Shown piece by piece: positions 38,642-50,594 of a DNA stretch of 64,000 nucleotides. The notes under the pieces are model-generated. The model searched no databases. It was not told the origin of the DNA and saw only the letters and a list, made by a program, of their open reading frames with translations. Positions within the stretch are counted from its first letter, which is position 1. Each line of letters begins with the position of its first letter. The position numbers and the translations under genes were made by a program. Origin of the DNA: Bugula neritina (Eukaryota; Bryozoa; Gymnolaemata; Cheilostomatida; Bugulidae); contig OZ037768.1 in assembly GCA_964035545.1 (NCBI GenBank), positions 11,674,741 through 11,738,740 on the forward strand, written 5' to 3'.

Positions 38642-41442
38642 CTATTTCTTTATAAAATACATGGAGTTTTTTCTTGCTCCTTGTGTTATAGTTCCAAGTC
38701 CTATTTTTTCTGCCGCCATCAAAAAATCCTTGCATTCACTCGCAGTTTTGATTATTTTGTTCTGCTGCAGCGTCCTTGCTGTTATCACCTTCTCTTTTAG
38801 AGCATGCAACCTCTTTGTCGCATTGAGCTCCAAAAATTGTTCTTCGGTCATTGCCCCATAGTAACTGCTATTCTGCAAATTCATAACATATATTTCTTGA
38901 ACAGTCATTGGAAGGTTCCAAAGATGATTTGCTCCACATTTTCAATTGTTTTATATTTTAACAGCAGCTTCGCAACATATATCGTAATTGCTTTGTTCAT
39001 TATTGCAATTTTTTTTCGAAACACCAACCTCTTCAGCCTGTTCACCCTTTCTTTGAGGCATCCCAATGATATTTAATTTCCAACCATCAAGATGCCGCAT
39101 AACTGCAATTGCCTGTGTCATGCTGCTTGCTTGTACAATTCTAGTCCCTGGCACTCCTTCCTCAAGTGCATTGCTTGCCGCTTCCAGCACCATGGCCAAT
39201 CGTAGGACATAACCCTGCATAATTACAATCAAGCAACTATAAGTTTACACAATAAGGTGTTTACAAACATGTATGGATTGAGCTGCATCTATGATACTGA
39301 ATTTCATTAGAAAACAATTCTGGGTAAAAGAGATTCTCACACTTCATATTTTTAAAGCTTGTGACTTTGAGTTATCGTAACATAGTAATATTTGCAAATA
39401 TCTGTAGCGTTTTTTTGGTACATAGGCAATGAAATTTGTAAAAGCTAGCTTATAAAGTTTGTAAATTGCCGAAATTTTACTTACAGAAGATTTATTTACC
39501 AGTCCCAAAGACGGATCAGCTGCTGGGAGGTCAGACGTTTTTGCCTCCATCTCATCAAAATAATGTTCGAACAATGTTCCCGCTTCTGAATTTAGTTTAT
39601 AGAAGTTCTTCTGAAAAAGTGGCCTCACAAATATTAAATACTAAATAATGCAATACATACAATACATTTCAAGTCTCTTAACCAATTAAAATTTATAAAG
39701 ATCCAAATACATAATTTTAATGAAAATGAACTTTTTTACACACGATTCACTTGCATACAACTTATAACTTATCCAGTTTTAAAATCCAGCTACATGCCAA
39801 ACCAGTTACTAGCTATCTTGGCAGATTCAAATACATATAGACTTATACTATTCAGCATATATGCATTACTTAAAATTTTACCTCTGAACAATGGTGATTT
39901 TGAAACACCTTCAAAAAAAGATTGAACAGATCTTTCCCACTCTCCACTCGCTTTCCTATCTCTTGAAACTTTACATGGCGCTTTGTGGTGAAGCATATCA
40001 AATGGCGGTCTAAAAACCCGTCTATATCGCCTCTCTTCATGCGCTGGTTGAGCAGCCGAGGTTGAAGAAAGCCTAGAAGTTATATGAAAGATTTTGTATA
40101 AAGTTTCAACAGGTAAAATATATTATATACCATTGTACAACACTTCTTTTAATAAATAATAGAACAGTAGCCAATAAACTGCAAACTACAAGAAAAGGAA
40201 ATAAAGAAATTTTACATGTACACACTGAACTTTTGTGTACCTGTGTAATTTAATCTTGTTTCTTCTATTTCTTGTAGGCCTTGCTTGCTGTTTCGGGCCC
40301 AGCTCCCACCACCAGATAGTGTTAGCCAAACTCGTCTATCTAGGGAATCTGGTCTTCCCTTATTGTCTAGACATTCGAACAAGCCTTCAATCTCATCCAG
40401 TATATTAAGATAAGTTCCGTTATTGGTGGATAATTGCTCATGCAATTTTGCCATAGTGATTGTTTCATTTGAGCAGAAAAGGCGAGAGAGACATGGCTCA
40501 TTATCTATATATAAAGAAGTTCTATAGTAAATAGCAACAGAAAAATTTTTATCAGTAAAGTGAAAAAACAATGCTTATCTGAAAGAGCAGTTATTTTTTC
40601 CAGCAAAAGTTTAAACTGCAAATATTATGAAACATTGCATAACTACCTTGCGTTGAAAGTCCACTAAAACTTGTTTCAGCTTGTTCATTACACACAGTGT
40701 CTTTCACTCGCTTGAGGGCTGCCAACAGACACTTCAATGCCACTGTTTTTCGAGACCCTTTAGGTAACAGTAAATAAAAAATACTAATAATTTATCCTAA
40801 CATACAAGCGTGGGGGTTTGGGTAAAAAAAGCTCTAATCATGCTAAGCAAAAGACTGATAAATGGTTTTGAATAAAATTCTGTTCTCTTCATAATTTAGG
40901 CATTTTAATAGTCATTAGTTAATAAACATCAACATTCATGATATGTGATTATGATGTTTAACCTGGAGGAGCAGCCACTGCAGACCAAATTATATTTGGT
41001 TCAGTAAAGTTGATCTCATCCCTATGAGTTGAGACAGTAGAAATCCCCATCAATCCAGACACAATTGTGAGAACCGGTAGCAACAGCATCGAGATGTTGA
41101 CAGAGGCTTCTTTTGAAGTATCATCTAATAGCTTTACCAGCGGAGTGTTGGGGAGAACTTCCCATAATGGATCAGGATTTACCTGAAGTAAGTAAAATAT
41201 GGTTTAAATGATAAATTATTAAATAAAAATACAATTGGTCATTTATAATTTCCTAGAAATGTTATTCCTTACCAAGATATAGAAGAATAGTTGTATAAAT
41301 ATAATAATGCAAATCCATAGCTACTAATAACAATTCAAATACTTACATGTTCAGAAGTATCTGTAATAGTAATTTCAGTGCTTTCTACTGACATAGCTTC
41401 ACAGTTGAGATTGGTTATATCAGTATCTGCGTTAGTGTCCAT
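38642..41442 (-). CDS. DUF3987-like P-loop ATPase of the giant transposon
   Basis: Eight exons on the minus strand: 41442-41347, 41182-40963, 40757-40647, 40504-40241, 40072-39882, 39610-39485, 39214-39029, 38872-38642. They give 474 aa with all phases closing. In order the protein shows a P-loop-like AAPPGSRKTVALKCLL, a Walker-B-like YLNILDEIEGLF, GGGSW, then TGFLQPRLLNQ and GFLDRHLICF. A helical segment YVLRLAMVLEAA and a C-terminal segment that could be winged-helix follow. This order matches DUF3987 (PF13148) proteins, which resemble primase-associated or helicase-like ATPases in phages and plasmids. The P-loop has R where GKT/GKS proteins usually have G (GSRKT). No frame break is visible. 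The gene is transcribed outward to the left end, head-to-head with the transposase. Its role in transposition is inference. Confidence 0.7.
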
Positions 41443-41521
41443 CCTATTATAATTCTAAGTATAAATACCAAGATGGTGTAGTCTGGATGTAGTCTGTATC
41501 AGGCGAGCTTTACTGCTTTAC

Positions 41522-41911
41522 TGTCTAAACTGACAGCATGACTCTAACAATATTGCAACTACTAAAAATGGTTTTGTCTTATATACTAATCCATTTGATA
41601 AACATCATATTGTGTTGCAAGAAGTATTATTTCACATTTTAGCTATTTTGGGGTAGGATCTCACTATTTCAAAGAAGTGGGCTGAAGTAAACAAACACCG
41701 TGTGACATCACAGCTGATGCAAGCATAACTGCTGACTATGAATCATTCTACATGCGTAGCTACTGTTTTGGGGTAGTAATTAAAGAAGCATTAGGTTGAC
41801 TACTGGCAGCTAGTGGTTATATAGGCTAATTGAAGGTTGATGACATTGTGATTGTGCGTGATGGTACTACGAGTTATAATTCCTGTAAACATCCTATTTC
41901 ATAACATTACA
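41522..41911 (+). repeat. BEL/Pao LTR, plus orientation
   Basis: 390 bp beginning TGTCTAAAC and ending CATTACA. Its inverted, somewhat diverged partner is at 43276-43660. Facing LTRs are not a normal retrotransposon layout. Confidence 0.7.
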
Positions 41912-43275
41912 CTCGACCCTTTAATTTCTATCTATTCACTTAGAGGGAATTAACAATTATATTATTATGCATTTAAGATACTAAGCTAAAATACTAATAT
42001 AGGTATGCATGCAAAGGTTATGGGGTAAATAGGTAAATTAATTTGTGGATAGGCCTATCTAAATATTTGAGTGGAGCTAGTCTCACACCTTTACTGTTCA
42101 ACTCTGTAGTTGCTAGTTGCACTTTTACCTTACGAATTAAGTCATCTCAGTTTTATGTGTTTCTATCTTTACTTACACATTTGTCTTTACTTAGCCTGTA
42201 ATATTCATCTGAAAATGACCCTTTTTGTACCCACTGCAGTATAAGATGTTTAGCATCTGTCAAGTCAATAATTGTGAGTCTGGGAGTTATGCTACCTTTA
42301 TGCTTTACCAATCTTTTTCTTTTTGGGGTGATACACGCCAAAGTGGGGAATGTACCACTGATGTTTGCTTGCCTCACAATTTGTAGGTACCAATTCTGCA
42401 TCGCCATTGTTTATTATGTCTGCCATAAATGCCACGTAATCTGTTTCATATTTCTGGTCTTTAAGCATTTTAGTTTTGAGGATATCAAGTCTGTGCACAG
42501 CTATTTGTCTATTGTCTGGTAATTGTGGCTTAGCATTTTTAAATGACAGTGGCATGCTGTAATAATTGTCTTTTCTTTGTTTAATATTGTTGCGCATGTT
42601 ATCTAAAAACTTGGCATCTTCCTGTGACATTTTATGAGTAGCAATGCACTTTGTGTCAGTATAATCTTGCTGTAGGACATTCAAGATATCTGAACTCAAG
42701 TTCTGCTCATGAGCCATAGCCCTATTGCATGTGGGAAATGAGTTTGTTTCATGCTTACCACTATTGCCTACAATACACCATCCTAGAGGTGTTCTCAGAG
42801 CAAAGGGATCATTGATTGCAAGGCCTATTTTAGTTTCAAGTGGCACTAAAGCTCTGGAGCTGTCATACCCTATAAAAATTCATATCTCTATATCTAAACC
42901 TTGTGGTATTTTACCTGCAATGCATTTAAGGTGTGGCCATCTATTGGCAATTTCTGGTGTGGGTATGTGCTGCTTGTTAATTAGAATGCTGTCCGTACTG
43001 TAAGTCTATCCTACTTGTATCTGCTCATGCATGTTCAGTCCTCTAATAGTCAAGTTATTGTACACCTTACACTTCATTTCCAAGTTGTCAGCTGTCATTG
43101 TTGTTAGTTTAAGAGAAACTGGTTTGCTTGTAGCTGTTTATAGCTTACTAACAACTTGGTTGGTTACAAATGCGGTATCTGACATGCTATCTAAAAGTGC
43201 ATAAGTTAGCATTTCCTCAAGATTTACAGCACAACTATACCAACACTTTATTATCTCTATCTCTTACAAGGAGGG
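41912..43275 (-). pseudogene. BEL/Pao pol remnant, deleted and broken
   Basis: Minus-strand fragments of BEL/Pao pol. From about 43,225 down there is a retropepsin-like segment LLDSMSDTAFV, where the usual D-S/T-G is D-S-M. Next is the linker to RT (SRALVPLETKIGLAINDPFA, then TPLGW), with an open stretch 42846-42298 that ends in YIPHFGVYHPKKK. RT catalytic motifs, RNase H and most of integrase are missing. A piece resembling the region before the integrase zinc domain (LTIIDLTDAKHLILQWVQKG) follows to 42153. In-frame stops occur. The part from 41,912 to 42,150 is unassigned. Confidence 0.75.
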
Positions 43276-43660
43276 TGTAATGTTACGAAATAGGATGTTT
43301 ACAGGAATTATAACTCGTAGTACCATCACGCACAATCACAATGTCATCAACCTTCAATTAGCCTATATAACCACTAGCTGCCAGTAGTCAACCTAATGCT
43401 TCTTTAATTACTACCCCAAAACAGTAGCTACGCATGTAGAATGATTCATAGTCAGCAGTTATGCTTGCATCAGCTGTGATGTCACAGGTGTTTGTTTACT
43501 TCAGCCCACTTCTTTGAAACAGTAAGATCCTACCCCAAAATAGCTAAAATGTGAAACCATACCTCTTACAACGCAATAATGTTTATCAAATGGATTAGTA
43601 TATAAGACAAAACCATTTTTAGTAGTTGCAATATTGTTAGTCATGCTGTCAGTTTAGACA
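43276..43660 (-). repeat. BEL/Pao LTR, minus orientation (copy 1)
   Basis: 385 bp, reverse-complement relative of 41522-41911, with scattered substitutions and small indels. Its inner edge abuts the protease remnant almost directly, so gag is deleted. Confidence 0.7.
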
Positions 43661-43780
43661 ACATTTTTTAAGTTTATGTAAGACTACCAAAGAGTAGCAT
43701 TATTTGAAAGACTGTGCAAAGCCACAGCATCAACATAACAGTAGATTAGGAGAGAGAGAAAAGGTAACAAACTTCTATTT

Positions 43781-43827
<47 letters not shown>

Positions 43828-44888
43828 GATTACATTTTTATACTATAAAGTTTCAATAATATGGACTGTAGTTACATGCTAGGTTGAATTGTTATTTCAT
43901 GCTGCTATCTACAATTTATGATATACATTGCTAGTGCCTTTACATACATACTTATTATACTACATACATTTTGTTTGCGTTAATATCATTATGCCTTATG
44001 TTGTATCATTATTATTTTAGTTTTTACAGTCAGTATTTGATCAACATTGGTGATTCAAATAAACTCTGATCACGGCTAAAACCCTCCCTATTCCTAGTCA
44101 GGCTGTATAAGCTAGAGTGTCACTCTAAAGCAAGAATCATAGCAAAGAGTGTCATTCTATAGAGGGAGATCTCTGCCTGATTACATCACATTACGTAGAG
44201 GTAGGTTAAGTAAAGGGCAAAATTAGAAACTTACCATAAGAAGTCGTTTTCTTAAACCGAATTAGTGAACTTAGGCTATCTCAATTTTTCCACTGATCGT
44301 AATGCTCTAAATGTACATGTGAGTATTTGTCTGTATATATATGTATATACAACAATATTTTTAAAATTAGTATTCACACAAATGTATATTATTTCAAGTT
44401 TTTGCATAATGTTTTTTTACTCTAAATGAACTTCACACCCAAATTTAGTATGAGTTAAAAATACTTAAGCTACCTATCTCAATTATTTTACTGTTGCGCA
44501 GCAATATTGCTATATTTTGCTTTCAATCTTAGAATTAGGACATGTACATTAAAAGTTTTTACTTGATATTTCAATTGTGCAATTCATTCAATATACTTTT
44601 AAAGTTATATATAATTTGCTGGATGTACATCTATATTTTTTTATAAGACAAGTTGTTGTATTTCTAGTATAATTAATTGAAATGCATCTGACAAATGTAT
44701 AGTTGTAGTTGAAGTTTAAAAAAAAATTTGTGATCTAATGAAAAAGTTTGTAGTGGTAATAGTTTTCTTTGCCACATATATAAATAGTTCTACAGTATAA
44801 TCATACGTTACATAACTACTTTCAAAAAGACACTTCAACATATTTCTAACTATATGAGTATCATTTTATAGATACTACAAACATTGAC
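43661..44888. other. Upstream region of transposase gene, with (AT)n
   Basis: Contains an AT dinucleotide run near 43,787-43,824, otherwise AT-rich non-coding DNA. With the BEL insertion removed, this and 41443-41521 would form a roughly 1.3-kb divergent promoter region. A possible acceptor (ttttatag) just before 44,880 means an untranslated upstream exon cannot be excluded. Confidence 0.5.
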
Positions 44889-47369
44889 ATGCCTCAGTTT
44901 ACCCTGATAGCTGGAATAATGCCATTGTTTGCTTATGCATACTTTGCTGTCCCAGAGGGAACTCCTTTCAGATGGAAGAAAATTACCAGTTACATTAAAG
45001 ACCATTTGGCCAAGATTCAAAGCTATGGAGAGCTTACAAAAATAACTGTGAGTGTTTCTGTTGATTTAGAAACTAGCTTACGACAATATAATTGATTCAC
45101 TAGAAATTTAATAATTTTGTATTTGAAGTTTTTCTAAATATTTTTTGAGAGATGTAATGAAAAAAAAGAAATGTTGTAAATTAACTGAATATCATACACC
45201 GTTGTTAGTAAAATATCATCGCACAACAGTAAATACGATAACTTTGGTTAAATGCTTAGTTTAAAGTAATGAGATATTGGCAGAAACTCTAGGTAATCGC
45301 ATGGCTTCCTGTAGAAAGCTAGTCACATATGGAAATTTTTGAAAACACCCTTTTAATGTTTATGAATTGGATAAGAGGCAATGTGTATTACAAAATAAAA
45401 TGTTTTAAATTTAAAATTAGGTTGGAGCTGGAAAGCATAAAGAGAGTAACTATGAGTGCAGCAGTTTTTACAAAGAAGTGTTCCGGATCATTGGGGAAGA
45501 TAATTTGATGGTGTACAACCTTCCTTTAAAATCTCATATGGTGTTTTTACCAAAAAAGAAGCTATGTTGTGACCAGGTCGGTTAATATTTAAATCATTAA
45601 AAGTATTTCATTAGTGTATATGCGTATCTGGTATTATATATTATGAATAGCTAGCAGAGTTGGGGTAGTTGTAATTGGTTGTAATTAATTACATTTACTA
45701 AAGTAATTGAATGTAATTTGTAATTGATGTATAAGAATTTGATTGTAATTGTAATTAATAAAGAATTGCTAATGTTTTTGAATTTAATGTCATATTTATC
45801 AACCTATTTTTTACTGTTAAGAACAAAGAAGGTTTTCAGTTGTCAAAATTGCCCCAGAAATGAGATTAAATAACATTTAGTACTCTTTTGTTAGGACAAA
45901 TAATCTTGTAATTGTAATTAATTACATTACCATGTAATTGACTCCAACCTTGATAGCTAGAGTAGTAAAAAACCTTTGTACCAGTGTATGTTATCAACTT
46001 TTCACTAATGTAGATTATGAAGATAGACAAAGATCGGCCATCGGAAGTTGTAGTGTATACACGAGATGGTATGTCAACAGCACAAGTGTATCACACTACG
46101 TGCAGCAAATGTAAGACTGCATATTTTCCAACTTATGAAGAAACCAACACCAGCAGAACATTCTACACAACATCAAAGGACGATAAAATTATGATGACAA
46201 GCCGGTCAACAGCCTTTACATTGGATTACCTTAAAGAAGTGCTAGTTGATATTCAACTAGGTCGCAGCTTTGGGGAGCTCTGTGAGCGATACAGTAAGCT
46301 GTATGGCTCAGATGAGTACAGAGGAGAAGTTTTTAAAACCAGACTAGAAGATGTTTATTTTATAGCCCAGCTATTAAAATACTTCAATAACAATGTCAGC
46401 TTCTCAAAAGATAATATAGCTAACCGGCTTGCCATAGATGACGTGTGTGATGAAGCAGCTGAAATAATATTCGCACAGAACAGTAAATGGGCTGCTCACA
46501 ATTGTAAAATAAAAGGTTGCTCAGAGGGATTTGTTATGTGTGATGGCAATGAAAAAATAAACAGAAGAATTTGTGCTGCTCCTAAACAACATTTTAAGTT
46601 AGGGAAGGGAATGCCCAACACTATAGGTTGCTGCCCAAACACACCAACTTTAGGAGGAAAAAACAAATCCTCGTCGGTATATTGCAAAGATCATCAATTT
46701 TTAGATTCAGACATTGTTGACAAACACATCATAGTGACAATTAATGTGCCAGATCAAGCTGTATCATCTAGGATTGTTGATGTGAGTAAAGATGTGGTAA
46801 AGATGCAAGAAGAAGATGAAAATATTGGCTGCAAAAAAACAAAGAATATAACTAGATTTCATCAAAAAACAGCTGGGATTATGGCCATTGTCAAGCCCTG
46901 TGGGATAATCATAGATCATCGGGAGATGTACACTTGTGAATCGGCAAGCCAACTCTTTGTCCAGTTGTTGAAGTTAATAGATGATCATGGAGACAAGTTG
47001 AAATATGTGGGCTATGACAGGGCATGTGAATTTCAGCCATTTGTGGAGCGACTGCATAAGAACGGAAATGCTGGTGCTGCTGAGCTCAGCAAGTTGAAAT
47101 ATCTGGTAGACAGATTTCACATCAGAGGTCATACAAAAGCAGAGTGTGACATTTCCCAAGCCTCATGCAAATACCATCCAGATTTGCCGATCTTCACGGA
47201 AATAAGTGCAGCAAACACAGAATGTGCAGAGCAAACATTCTCCTGGCTAAAGAAGTATAAGCATACCGTTAAATACATGACTGCGGCAAAATTTCGGTTT
47301 TTCCTATACTCAATAATAGAGGACCGGAATACAGAAATCCACCAACAGCAAAAAGGAAAATTTCTTTGA
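44889..47369 (+). CDS. KDZ-type transposase with cysteine cluster (copy 1)
   Basis: Likely RNase H-fold transposase of the giant element. Three exons 44889-45047, 45421-45576 and 46014-47369 (all phase 0) give 556 aa. A Cys cluster spans the exon 2/3 joint: KKKLCCDQ, then VVVYTRDG and YHTTCSKCKTAYFPTY, resembling the CxC5-type cluster described with KDZ transposases. More cysteines sit at about 269-281. Candidate catalytic residues are Asp282 (VMCDGNEK), Asp440 (GYDRAC) and Glu508 or Glu511 (NTECAEQTFSWL). Asp471 and His474 lie in VDRFHIRGH. The last motifs match the KDZ pattern of YDxAC, DxFHxxGH with CxxxxP, and NTExxEQ. The frame is intact, so the gene may be active. Other RNase H-fold families are possible, but none I know fits as well. 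Confidence 0.72.
45655..45952. mobile_element. hAT-type MITE in transposase intron 2 (copy 1)
   Basis: 298-bp AT-rich element with inverted ends (CAGAGTTGGGGTAGTTG and, reading inward from the right, CAAGGTTGGAGTCAATT). Identical 8-bp flanks ATAGCTAG lie at 45647-45654 and 45953-45960. The 8-bp duplication and CA-G-type ends indicate hAT. The interior is built of taatt/ttgtaatt words. No coding capacity. Confidence 0.8.
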
Positions 47370-47557
47370 AATAACACTTATTTTTATTTCTATATAGTTT
47401 AAATTTTTTTACTTTACCATAATTTTACTTATTATTATCTGAATTCCTTGTGAAAAAAACATAAATGTTAACAATTCTGACAGCTCAACATGTAAAATAT
47501 ATTTAAAACATTGTCTTAACATTTCCAACAAGCAAGTCAACATAATTGAAAATAGCT
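47370..47557. other. Transposase 3' flank (copy 1)
   Basis: AT-rich spacer between the transposase stop and the right array; no other feature. Confidence 0.5.
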
Positions 47558-49428
47558 TTGTCTAACACTTTCAACAAATATCTGAAAGTGTTGATATATA
47601 AAAGCATTGAATTTCCAACAATCTAACAATCTAACAAAATAATCAGATAGGGCTCTGTCTAACACTTTCAACAAATCTCCAACACTTTTTTATATATAAA
47701 AGCATTGAATTTTCAACAATCTAACAATCTAACAGAATAATCAGATAGGGCTCTGTCTAACACTTTCAACAAATCTCCAACACTTTTTTATATATAAAAG
47801 CATTGAATTTTCAACAATCTAACAATCTAACAAAATAATCAGATAGGGCTCTGTCTAACACTTTCAACAAATCTCCAACACTTTTTTTATATATAAAGCA
47901 TTGGATTTTCAACAATCTAACAATCTAACAAAATAATCAGATAGGGCTCTGTCTAACACTTTCAACAAATCTCCAAAAGTGTAGATATATAAAAGCATTG
48001 AATTTCCAACAATCTAACAATCTAACAAAATAATCAGATAGGGCTCTGTCTAACACTTTCAACAAATCTTCAACACTTTTTTATATATAAAAGCATTGGA
48101 TTTTCAACAATCTAACAAAATAATCAAATAGGGCTCTGTCTAACACTTTCAACAAATCTCCAACACTTTTTTATATATAAAAGCATTGGATTTTCAACAA
48201 TCTAACAATCTAACAAAATAATCAGATAGGGCTCTGTCTAACACTTTCAACAAATCTCCAACACTTTTTTATATATAAAAGCATTGGATTTTCAACAATC
48301 TAACAATCTAACAAAATAATCAGATAGGGCTCTGTCTAACACTTTCAACAAATCTTCAACACTTTTTTATATATAAAAGCATTGGATTTTCAACAATCTA
48401 ACAATCTAACAAAATAATCAGATAGGGCTCTGTCTAACACTTTCAACAAATCTCCAAAAGTGTAGATATATAAAAGCATTGAATTTTCAACAATCTAACA
48501 AAATAATCAGATAGGGCTCTGTCTAACACTTTCAACAAATCTCCAACACTTTTTTATATATAAAAGCATTGAATTTTCAACAATCTAACAATCTAACAAA
48601 ATAATCAGATAGGGCTCTGTCTAACACTTTCAACAAATCTCCAACACTTTTTTTATATATAAAGCATTGGATTTTCAACAATCTAACAATCTAACAAAAT
48701 AATCAGATAGGGCTCTGTCTAACACTTTCAACAAATCTCCAACACTTTTTTTATATATAAAGCATTGGATTTTCAACAATCTAACAATCTAACAAAATAA
48801 TCAGATAGGGCTCTGTCTAACACTTTCAACAAATCTTCAACACTTTTTTATATATAAAAGCATTGGATTTTCAACAATCTAACAATCTAACAAAATAATC
48901 AGATAGGGCTCTGTCTAACACTTTCAACAAATCTCCAACACTTTTTTATATATAAAAGCATTGAATTTTCAACAATCTAACAATCTAACAAAATAATCAG
49001 ATAGGGCTCTGTCTAACACTTTCAACAAATCTCCAACACTTTTTTATATATAAAAGCATTGAATATTCAACAATCTAACAATCTAACAAAATAATCAGAT
49101 AGGGCTCTGTCTAACACTTTCAACAAATCTCCAAAAGTGTAGATATATAAAAGCATTGAATTTTCAACAATCTAACAATCTAACAAAATAATCAAATAGA
49201 GCTCTGTCTAACACTTTCAACAAATCTCCAACACTTTTTTATATATAAAAGCATTGGATTTTCAACAATCTAACAATCTAACAAAATAATCAGATAGGGC
49301 TCTGTCTAACACTTTCAACAAATCTCCAACACTTTTTTATATATAAAAGCATTGAATTTTCAACAATCTAACAATCTAACAAAATAATCAGATAGGGCTC
49401 TGTCTATCACTTTCAACAAATCTCCAAC
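47558..49428 (-). repeat. Right 98-bp tandem array, copy 1 (about 19 units)
   Basis: The same repeat as the left array but reverse-complemented (e.g. aatcagatagggctctgtct, then aacactttcaacaaatctcc). A few units are shortened by loss of one aatctaac word. Variant units with aaaagtgtagatatataaaa recur. Together with the left array it forms an inverted pair at the transposon ends. Confidence 0.97.
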
Positions 49429-49599
49429 AATCTAACAAATATGATACACTAGTCAGCCCTTGTCTAACAGTTGTATCCATAGCTCTCTACAATTCCAAAT
49501 ATGTTGGTAGGACTCATCTAACACAAGTCAAAAGCTTTCAACAAAAATGCTATTCAGTGAGGAATTTTTAGTCAAAATCTCCATTTCTGCACCTAACTG
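49429..49599. repeat. Right terminal segment and TIR, copy 1
   Basis: About 170 bp between the right array and the element end, closing with ATCTCCATTTCTGCACCTA, the inverted match of the left terminus at 33537. It is followed directly by BEL pol sequence instead of host DNA, marking the internal duplication joint. Confidence 0.8.
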
Positions 49600-50040
49600 T
49601 TCAAGTGGCACTAAAGCTCTGGAGCTGTCATACCCTATAAAAATTCATATCTCTATATCTAAACCTTGTGGTATTTTACCTGCAATGCATTTAAGGTGTG
49701 GCCATCTATTGGCAATTTCTGGTGTGGGTATGTGCTGCTTGTTAATTAGAATGCTGTCCGTACTGTAAGTCTATCCTACTTGTATCTGCTCATGCATGTT
49801 CAGTCCTCTAATAGTCAAGTTATTGTACACCTTACACTTCATTTCCAAGTTGTCAGCTGTCATTGTTGTTAGTTTAAGAGAAACTGGTTTGCTTGTAGCT
49901 GTTTATAGCTTACTAACAACTTGGTTGGTTACAAATGCGGTATCTGACATGCTATCTAAAAGTGCATAAGTTAGCATTTCCTCAAGATTTACAGCACAAC
50001 TATACCAACACTTTATTATCTCTATCTCTTACAAGGAGGG

Positions 50041-50425
50041 TGTAATGTTACGAAATAGGATGTTTACAGGAATTATAACTCGTAGTACCATCACGCACAA
50101 TCACAATGTCATCAACCTTCAATTAGCCTATATAACCACTAGCTGCCAGTAGTCAACCTAATGCTTCTTTAATTACTACCCCAAAACAGTAGCTACGCAT
50201 GTAGAATGATTCATAGTCAGCAGTTATGCTTGCATCAGCTGTGATGTCACAGGTGTTTGTTTACTTCAGCCCACTTCTTTGAAACAGTAAGATCCTACCC
50301 CAAAATAGCTAAAATGTGAAACCATACCTCTTACAACGCAATAATGTTTATCAAATGGATTAGTATATAAGACAAAACCATTTTTAGTAGTTGCAATATT
50401 GTTAGTCATGCTGTCAGTTTAGACA
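50041..50425 (-). repeat. BEL/Pao LTR, minus orientation (copy 2)
   Basis: Duplicate of 43276-43660 carried in the 6.77-kb duplication. Confidence 0.7.
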
Positions 50426-50545
50426 ACATTTTTTAAGTTTATGTAAGACTACCAAAGAGTAGCATTATTTGAAAGACTGTGCAAAGCCACAGCATCAACA
50501 TAACAGTAGATTAGGAGAGAGAGAAAAGGTAACAAACTTCTATTT

Positions 50546-50594
<49 letters not shown>

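Larger units (their letters stand above)
42836..49600. repeat. Direct tandem duplication, unit 1 (6,765 bp)
   Basis: Repeated at 49601-56367. Unit 1 runs from inside the BEL pol remnant to the transposon's right end. The copies appear identical wherever compared, apart from one extra AT pair in the dinucleotide run of unit 2. Confidence 0.95.

Noticed and set aside
41522-43660. Terminal inverted repeats of a nested DNA transposon
   Set aside because: The 390-bp repeats begin TG, end CA and flank BEL pol sequence, so inverted LTRs fit better. No TSD supports a TIR element.
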